Source: Sclerodactyla briareus (taxonomy: Eukaryota > Echinodermata > Holothuroidea > Dendrochirotida > Sclerodactylidae). Taken from it: DNA of 64,000 bases. The position numbers and the translations under genes were made by a program. Of this stretch, positions 58,356 through 64,000 are shown in pieces. The stretch spans positions 124,001-188,000 of the forward strand of contig JAODTK010002666.1 in assembly GCA_026419785.1 (NCBI GenBank), read 5' to 3'. Under the pieces are notes generated by a model, which was given only the letters and a program-made list of their open reading frames with translations, was not told the origin of the DNA and searched no databases. The stretch's first letter is position 1; the number at the start of each line of letters is the position of its first letter.

Positions 58356-58566
58356 GTACAGGTAGCGGTCGCCCATTAGCGATATTCCTCACGCGGAGAT
58401 TGCTGCAATCTTCAAAATGTGCCTAAAACTTTTTGGAACCCATTTTTCTGATACCTATCAATATCTGATGGGTTCATTTTTGCCTGCAAGTGAAAGGCCT
58501 TTCGAAAGGACAAATGGTTGAAATTTGGTGGGAATCAGGTATATTTTTACCATTTTCCCTTCACAG

Positions 58567-58675
58567 GAAATTTGTACCAGAATGGTGTTCGGACAGAATT
58601 ACGTCGAGTGGAAGTCATCCGCCTACTTCGAGCTCCTCTAGCTGAAAAGTCATCGGTCAACAGTATGGTAATTTT
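58567..58675 (+). CDS. Exon-like block E1, monomer 1
   Basis: Preceded by CATTTTCCCTTCACAG and followed by GTAAGT. The frame containing RTELRRVEVIRLLRAPLAEK is open across the block and also in copies 2 and 3 (with VK for VE and Q for L). The other forward frame that looks open stops at the same TAG in all copies checked. Protein family unknown; length is 109 nt. Confidence 0.45.
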
Positions 58676-59484
58676 GTAAGTGCCATTGTAATACCCTCTC
58701 TGCTTTCAAAATGACTGGCCGGCACTGGGCCTCCAAGTAGGCACACAAGGATCAGTGACCGCTAAACCGAGGCAATTTAGTGTATAATTCAATGGAGAGT
58801 CTAATGGATGTCCGCTACTAGAAGAATTTTGATTTTCCTCTTCGGTAGCCCTGCCAGGTTGAGTCATGGCCAGATGCACTTGCTGAATTGTACCTACAAG
58901 AAAATGGGGTTGACGTTGGGCAAATTCGCGATTGAGTGGTACCGTGGGTGTGAAACACGACGGCGATTCCCAGGGGTCAAAATCGCTGATTCGGCAGTTT
59001 TGGCAACCTTCAGCCGATCTGTACTTGTGCAATGGCATAAAAGTAAAAAACTGTTTATTGTCAAATCTAGGCCTGTCAGTGTGAGTCCTTGCAGCTACCA
59101 TACATATTACTATTACCTCCGTTTATGTGGTATGCAGGGCTGAGTTTTGTTACTATGACGTTAAGCCGGCCAGAGCCAAATCGAAACTTCGGGATTTGCA
59201 AATGTGCCCAAAATCAATACTTTAGGTCAGACAGATGTCCTGGAATACACCCGTAGTAATCTTGCACATTGATTGATTATTGATGCAAAACGAGCATAAT
59301 TCAAAAGTCATGTCCACATGACCATTGGCAACGTCTGATTGTCCCAAGCCTTCTCCTAAGTGGATACTATTCAGCCAGCCTTCTTCTCAACGGACAGGTT
59401 AGTGCTATGGGTGGGCTTTTTGAGGGCTACTACCTCAGTACCAGGTGCCACTACTGCCCGGTACATTAACTTGGTTCTATGCAG

Positions 59485-59594
59485 AGACCTCATCGAAAGC
59501 CGTGTTCAGCGTCCCGAGAGAGAGGCGCGCACAGAGGACGGGAAGCCAAGTTCGAAGCTTGTTCATTTACAAGGCATTTGGAGGCTGGGTCCAT
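59485..59594 (+). CDS. Exon-like block E2, monomer 1
   Basis: Preceded by TTGGTTCTATGCAG and followed by GTACGT. One frame reads DLIESRVQRPERE and, in monomer 2, DLIESRVQRPREMRRTEAGI then VESFVITGSLRL, so the frame that is best conserved suffers one or two indels here. No family recognised. Confidence 0.4.
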
Positions 59595-60296
59595 GTACGT
59601 AGGCCCATGTTACTGTTGCAAATGTTGAGTAGGTCAGTGGTAGTAATTTCCTACAGCCTACGTATACACTATCGGGGTATTGGTAGGCCCACTGACCCAG
59701 TGCTAGGCCCATTCCGCTTCAGTTGTACCTACGTGATGAGGGGCCTACCTAACTCAGACACAGTCTCAGTTCTTGTGCAAATGCACGGGCTCGGCTCGCT
59801 AAACTTTTTTCCCAGCGTGACAACTGGCTCAACCAGACTTTGCGGGAGGTGGAATGTTCTTCAAAATCAGTATTGAGTCGTAAGTGTGGTTAGTAGTCCC
59901 AGTGGAATGTCAGAGAGGGGCTTTTTCGGTTTTTTCGTCCTCCTGAAATGGCACATAACCTATTAAAATAGAAGTAGATCGACCCCCTCCCCTCTTTGGC
60001 AACATGAAAAAGTGGTGATGCCCGCCATCCTCCCAACGGTAGCTTGAATGAACGGCCAACTAGCAGCAAGTTCAGAGGAATCGTGGAGCGTTGAGATTAG
60101 CGGTCGGAACTGCAAGGAGTAGGTTTGGTTGGTTGGATGTCTTACATCTCGACTACGGGTTACAAAATCCCTACCCTTTTGGCAACGTTTCCGAAATCGT
60201 CAGTTAGTGCGGACCCTGACCCTCGGTTCTGGTGCCTACCTGCCTTTGTGCTTCTTCCCTATAAATTAAACTGAAGAGCTGCATTTTTCTTTTCAG

Positions 60297-60393
60297 AGTA
60301 GAAGGCAGCTTCTGATCCTGCACCCCCCCCCACCCCCCCCCCACCCCCCCAACTTTCTTTCCTGGCGACCCACAATGCTCCAGACCATTTCTG
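60297..60393 (+). CDS. Exon-like block E3, monomer 1
   Basis: Preceded by CATTTTTCTTTTCAG and followed by GTACGT. It begins AGTAGAAGGCAGC and carries a long C run (about 60321-60348) whose length is unreliable. Monomer 2 reads CPGPPLHPPTPNFPGDS in one frame. Coding status is uncertain. Confidence 0.3.
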
Positions 60394-61220
60394 GTACGTA
60401 CTTGTTTCTTGGGAATTGTCGTCATTGTTAGAAGTTCGACTCTCTCCCTTCCTGATGTCTTGGAGTTGTTTCAAAACCCGACCCATGGTGCTCCTCTTCA
60501 ATCTAGATCGTTCCATTCAATATTTATGTGGCCCTGGGTCATACGCTGGGTGGACAGGGAGTCATTTCCACTTTTTTTTCCAGGTAGGGACAGTAGTGAT
60601 GGGGTTCCCCTCTTCCCTGACAACAATATAGGGCTGGGACCAGGCGCTCGCCATCCTTCTGAGTTGTCAGCTCAACAATCTACCGAATACATTGATATTG
60701 TATTCAGTTAGCTTGCCTTGTCCAATGTCAGAATGTAAAAAAAGAACACTGAGGCCCACACCAGTACTAAACCCCTGAACAATGACAGGAAATTAGCCTA
60801 GGGCAAGTCAATGTAAGCTATTTCACTACATAGCTCCAATGTACAATTTGTAGACTGTGAAGCAACTTTTTTGTGAGGTGCATTTTGGGAGGGAATTTTA
60901 ACTTATTTTGATGGAACCAATGTTTTTGTTGTGTGTGGTTATGACTTCTCCTGTACACATGCCAAATTTGGTGCACAATTGAACGGCTCGACCTCCACTA
61001 CAGGGAGCGGACGCCCATTAGCGATATTCCTACTCGGAGATTTCTTCTAACCATTCAAAAATAGTGACTAAAAACTTTTTGGGGAACCCATTTTTTTGTT
61101 ACTTAATCATATGTGATGGGTTGGGGGGGTGTTTTGCCTGCAGTGAAAGGGCATATTCGAAAGTACAATTGTGAATTTGTGGAATCCATGTATCTTTTTA
61201 ACCAATTTGACCCTTCACAG

Positions 61221-61327
61221 AAGAATTGGACAGAACTGTGTTCGGACAGAATTACGTCGAGTTAAAGTCATCCGCCAACTTCGAGCTCCTCTAGCTGAAA
61301 ACGTAATCGGTCAACGTATGGGTATTT
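61221..61327 (+). CDS. Exon-like block E1, monomer 2
   Basis: Acceptor GACCCTTCACAG and donor GTAAGT are conserved with monomer 1. The frame reads VRTELRRVKVIRQLRAPLAE. Differs from E1 of monomer 1 by substitutions and small indels at both ends. Confidence 0.45.
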
Positions 61328-62156
61328 GTAAGTGCCATTGATGATACCTTCTCCGCTTTTCAAATGAATGGGTCATGGGCCTCCAAGTAGGGCACCCAAG
61401 GATCCGGGACCCTAAACGGGGCAATTTAGTGTATAAGTCAATGGAGGTCTAATGGAGGTCACCCTATACCTATAGAGAAATTTTGATTTCCCTTCGGTAC
61501 CCCTGCAAGGTTGAATCATGCCCATATGCCACTTGGCGTGATGGTACCTACAAGAACCTGGGTTGACGTTGGGCCAATTCGCGATTGAGTGGTACCGTGG
61601 GTGTGAAACACGATTCGATTCCAGGGGTCAAATCGCTGATTCGGCCAGTTTTGGCAAACCTTCAGCCGAACTTGTACTTTGTGCAAGGGCATAGGTAAAA
61701 AGCTGTTTATTGTCACACCTTGGCCTGTCAGTGTGAGTCCTTTGCAAGCTACCCTACATATTACTCCGTTTATGTATGCAGTGGTCTGAATTTTGTTACT
61801 ATGACTTTAAAGCCGAGAGCCAAATCGGACTTTCGGGAATTTGCAAATGTTGCCCCAAATGAACATACTTTAAGGTCAGGAAGATGTCTGGACTACCACC
61901 CGTAGGGTAATCTTGCCCATGTGATTGATTATTGATGCAAAAACGAGCAATAATTACTAGGAAGCGTGTCACATTACTTCCTATATTGCAACCTCTGATT
62001 TGTCCGCCTTCTCCGAAGTGGGAATAATATTCCAGCCAGCCAGTCTTCTCAACGGACGGGGTTTAGTGCTATGGGTGGGGCCTTTTTTGAAGGCTACTAC
62101 CTCATTACCGTGTGCCCCTACTGCCTTTAACCATTAAACGTTTTTTCTATGCATAG

Positions 62157-62262
62157 ACCTCATCGAAAGCCGTGTTCAGCGTCCGAGAGAGATGCGTCGC
62201 ACAGAGGCTGGAATCCAAGTCGAGAGCTTTGTCATTACAGGCAGTTTGAGGCTGGTGTCCAT
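62157..62262 (+). CDS. Exon-like block E2, monomer 2
   Basis: Begins after TTTCTATGCATAG and ends at GTACGT. Reads DLIESRVQRPREMRRTEAGI followed by QVESFVITGSLRLVSM without a stop, the most protein-like version of this block. Confidence 0.45.
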
Positions 62263-62970
62263 GTACGTAGGCCCCTGGTTACTTGTTGCAAATGGTGAGT
62301 AGGTGCAGTGAGGAATTTCCTACGCCTAACGTTATACACTATCGTGGTATTGGTAGCCACTGAACCTGCTAGGCCCCTCCGCTTCAGTTGTACCTACTGA
62401 TAGAGGGGCCTACCTAAATCGGACACAGTCTCAGTTCTTGGACAAAATGCCGGGCCCGGCTCGCTAAACTTTTTTCCAGCGTGACAACTGGCTCAACCAG
62501 ACTTGCGGGCGTGGGGTTGGTCTTCAAAATCAGTATTTTTGAGTCAGTAAGTGTGTTTTGTAAGTCCAGTGGAATGTCCAGAGAGGGCTGTTGCTGTTTT
62601 TCTTCCCCTGAAAATGGCACATAACCTAGTAAAATAGAAATAGAAGAGTTCGACCCCTCCTCCCTCTTTTGCAACCATGAAAAGTGTTGTAGGCCCGGCA
62701 TCCTCCCAACGGGGTAGCTTGAATGAACCGCCAACTAGAGCAAGTTCAGAGGGAAGCGTGGACGTTGAGATTAGCCTGTCGTGAACTCTGTCGAGAGTAG
62801 GTTAGGTTGGTTGGATGTCTTACATCTCGACTACGGGTTACACCCCTACCCTTTTGGGCAAAGTTTCCTAAATCGTCAGTTTAGTGCGGACCTGACCCTC
62901 GTTCTGGGGGGCTACCTGCCTTTTGGCTTCTTCCATATAAATTAACTGAGATCTGCATTTCTCTTTGCAG

Positions 62971-63066
62971 AGTAGAAGGGCAGCCTTCTGTGTCTTGCCC
63001 CGGCCCTCCCCTTCACCCACCCACCCCCAACTTTCCTGGCGACTCACGAATGCTCCAGAACATTTC
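62971..63066 (+). CDS. Exon-like block E3, monomer 2
   Basis: Preceded by TTTCTCTTTGCAG. The proline-rich frame is open, but the donor reads GTACTG instead of GTACGT. The exact end is uncertain. Confidence 0.3.
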
Positions 63067-63690
63067 TGGTACTGTACTTGTGTGCTTGGGATTGTCGTCA
63101 TTTGTTTATAAGTTCGGCCTCCTCTCCCTTCCTGATGTCCTTGGAGTTGGTTCAACCCTACCCATGGTGAGACTCTTCATATATATCGTTTCATTGCAAT
63201 TTTAGGTGGCTCCCTGGGTATATCGCCTGGGTGGACCGGGAGTCATATTCCACTTTTTTCCACGGTAGGGACAGGATAGTGAGGGGTTTTTCCCCTCTTC
63301 ACTGACAACAATATAGGCTGGGACCAGGCCGCTCGCCCATCTGCTAGGTTGTCAGCTCAACAATCTACCGAATACATTGAGATTGTATTAGTTGCTTGGC
63401 CCTTGATCCAATGTCAGAATGGAAAAAAAGACCACTGAGGCCACACCATTACTAACCCACTTAACAATGACAGGGACATTATACTAGGGCAGTCCATGTA
63501 AAGACTCTTTCCCACATAGGCTCCAATGTACATTTTGTACAAAACTGTGAAGCAACATTTGAGAGGTGCATGTTGGAGGAATTTAACTGATTTTGAATGG
63601 GAACCATGTTTTGTGGTGTGGGTATAACTTTCTCCTGTACAACACCAGCCAAATTTGGTGCCAAATTGAACGCCTCACCGTCCACTAACT

Positions 63691-64000
63691 ACAGGTAGCG
63701 GACCGCCCATTCACGATTTCTACTCGGAATTTCTGCTAACCTTCAAACTAGTGCCTAAAACTTTTTGGAAACCCCTTGTTTCTGTTACTTAATAAATAGT
63801 GATGGGTTTTGTTTTTTGCCTGCAAGTAAAGGGGCATATTCGAAAGTAAAATGTTGTGAATTTTGGTGGAATCCGGTAATTTAAACCAATTTGACTCTTC
63901 ATCACAGGAATTTGGACCGAACTGGTGTTCCGACAGAATTACGTCGAGTGAAAGTCATCCTTCCAACTTCGAGCTCTCTAGAGAAAAAGTAATCGGCCAA
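63691..64000. repeat. Large tandem duplication, monomer 3 (cut by window end)
   Basis: The first ~310 bp of a third unit, up to and including most of block E1. The array therefore continues to the right. Confidence 0.9.
63907..64000 (+). CDS. Exon-like block E1, monomer 3 (partial)
   Basis: Follows CTCTTCATCACAG. The frame includes TELRRVKVIL and continues to the window edge, with a small deletion in the AGCTCCTCTAG region. The donor lies outside the window. Confidence 0.4.

Larger units (their letters stand above)
58360..61000. repeat. Large tandem duplication, monomer 1 (~2.64 kb)
   Basis: GTAGCGGTCGCCCATTAGCGATATTCCT at about 58362 recurs at about 61003 and (as GTAGCGGACCGCCCATTCACGATTTCT) at about 63694. 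The whole interval is collinear between copies 1 and 2, for example ACTTTTTGGAACCC, GGTACCGTGGGTGTGAAACACGA, CTCATCGAAAGCCGTGTTCAGCGTCC and GTAGGTTxGGTTGGTTGGATGTC. Differences are mostly single-base indels. Confidence 0.9.
61001..63690. repeat. Large tandem duplication, monomer 2 (~2.69 kb)
   Basis: A complete second copy of the unit starting at 58360, in the same orientation. Landmarks are offset by about 2.64-2.69 kb throughout, with no large rearrangement. Confidence 0.9.

Noticed and set aside
58706..59101. 131-codon minus-strand frame
   Set aside because: The matching region of monomer 2 breaks the frame repeatedly, while the splice-flanked blocks lie on the plus strand.
1..64000. tRNA, rRNA, CRISPR arrays or bacterial operons
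   Set aside because: No tRNA box pair or cloverleaf, no rRNA core sequence, and no spaced identical short repeats of CRISPR type were seen.

Overview
The window looks like a piece of a eukaryotic nuclear genome, most likely a marine invertebrate. I favour a deuterostome such as an echinoderm, but only from the general look of the repeats. There are no bacterial-style genes, operons or dense reading frames. Coding traces are short blocks with AG/GT splice-like edges. The rest is AT-rich intergenic DNA crowded with transposon remnants, microsatellites and tandem arrays built on TGACCTTGACC-like phrases. Many paralogous copies differ by single-base insertions or deletions in homopolymers, above all at about 39-41 kb and 52-64 kb. 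This suggests draft long-read sequence with residual errors, so broken frames cannot all be read as true pseudogenes.

Layout. 0-9 kb: four copies of one dispersed repeat (R1), a roughly 300-bp tandem array, a TIR-bounded MITE and two long homopolymers. 10-17 kb: a possible minus-strand exon, a short-repeat palindrome, a 310-bp-unit array headed by a TG microsatellite, and a roughly 400-bp three-unit tandem repeat. 20-24 kb: an inverted-repeat element followed by a nearly complete but decayed CR1/L2-type LINE with endonuclease, reverse transcriptase and 3' tail. 24-39 kb: mostly dispersed repeats and unassigned DNA. 39-41.2 kb: a larger array of the roughly 320-bp unit, in the opposite orientation to the 11-kb copy. 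43.5-44.9 kb, minus strand: three consecutive exon-like blocks of an ErbB/EGFR-type tyrosine kinase domain, with frame breaks and HCD in place of HRD. 47.3-49.9 kb: Helitron PIF1-helicase fragments in both orientations, tied to a duplicated exon-like segment. 52.5-57.9 kb: two AT-rich satellite arrays sharing ATATGGCC/AGATATA phrases, with a possible Walker-B-bearing exon between them. 58.36 kb to the end: a tandem duplication of about 2.65 kb carrying recurrent exon-like blocks and running off the window.

No complete gene can be built here. The best-supported host coding sequence is the ErbB-like kinase fragment. The most interesting unexplained structures are the 2.65-kb exon-cassette tandem duplication, the paired satellite arrays, and the Helitron/exon inverted duplication.
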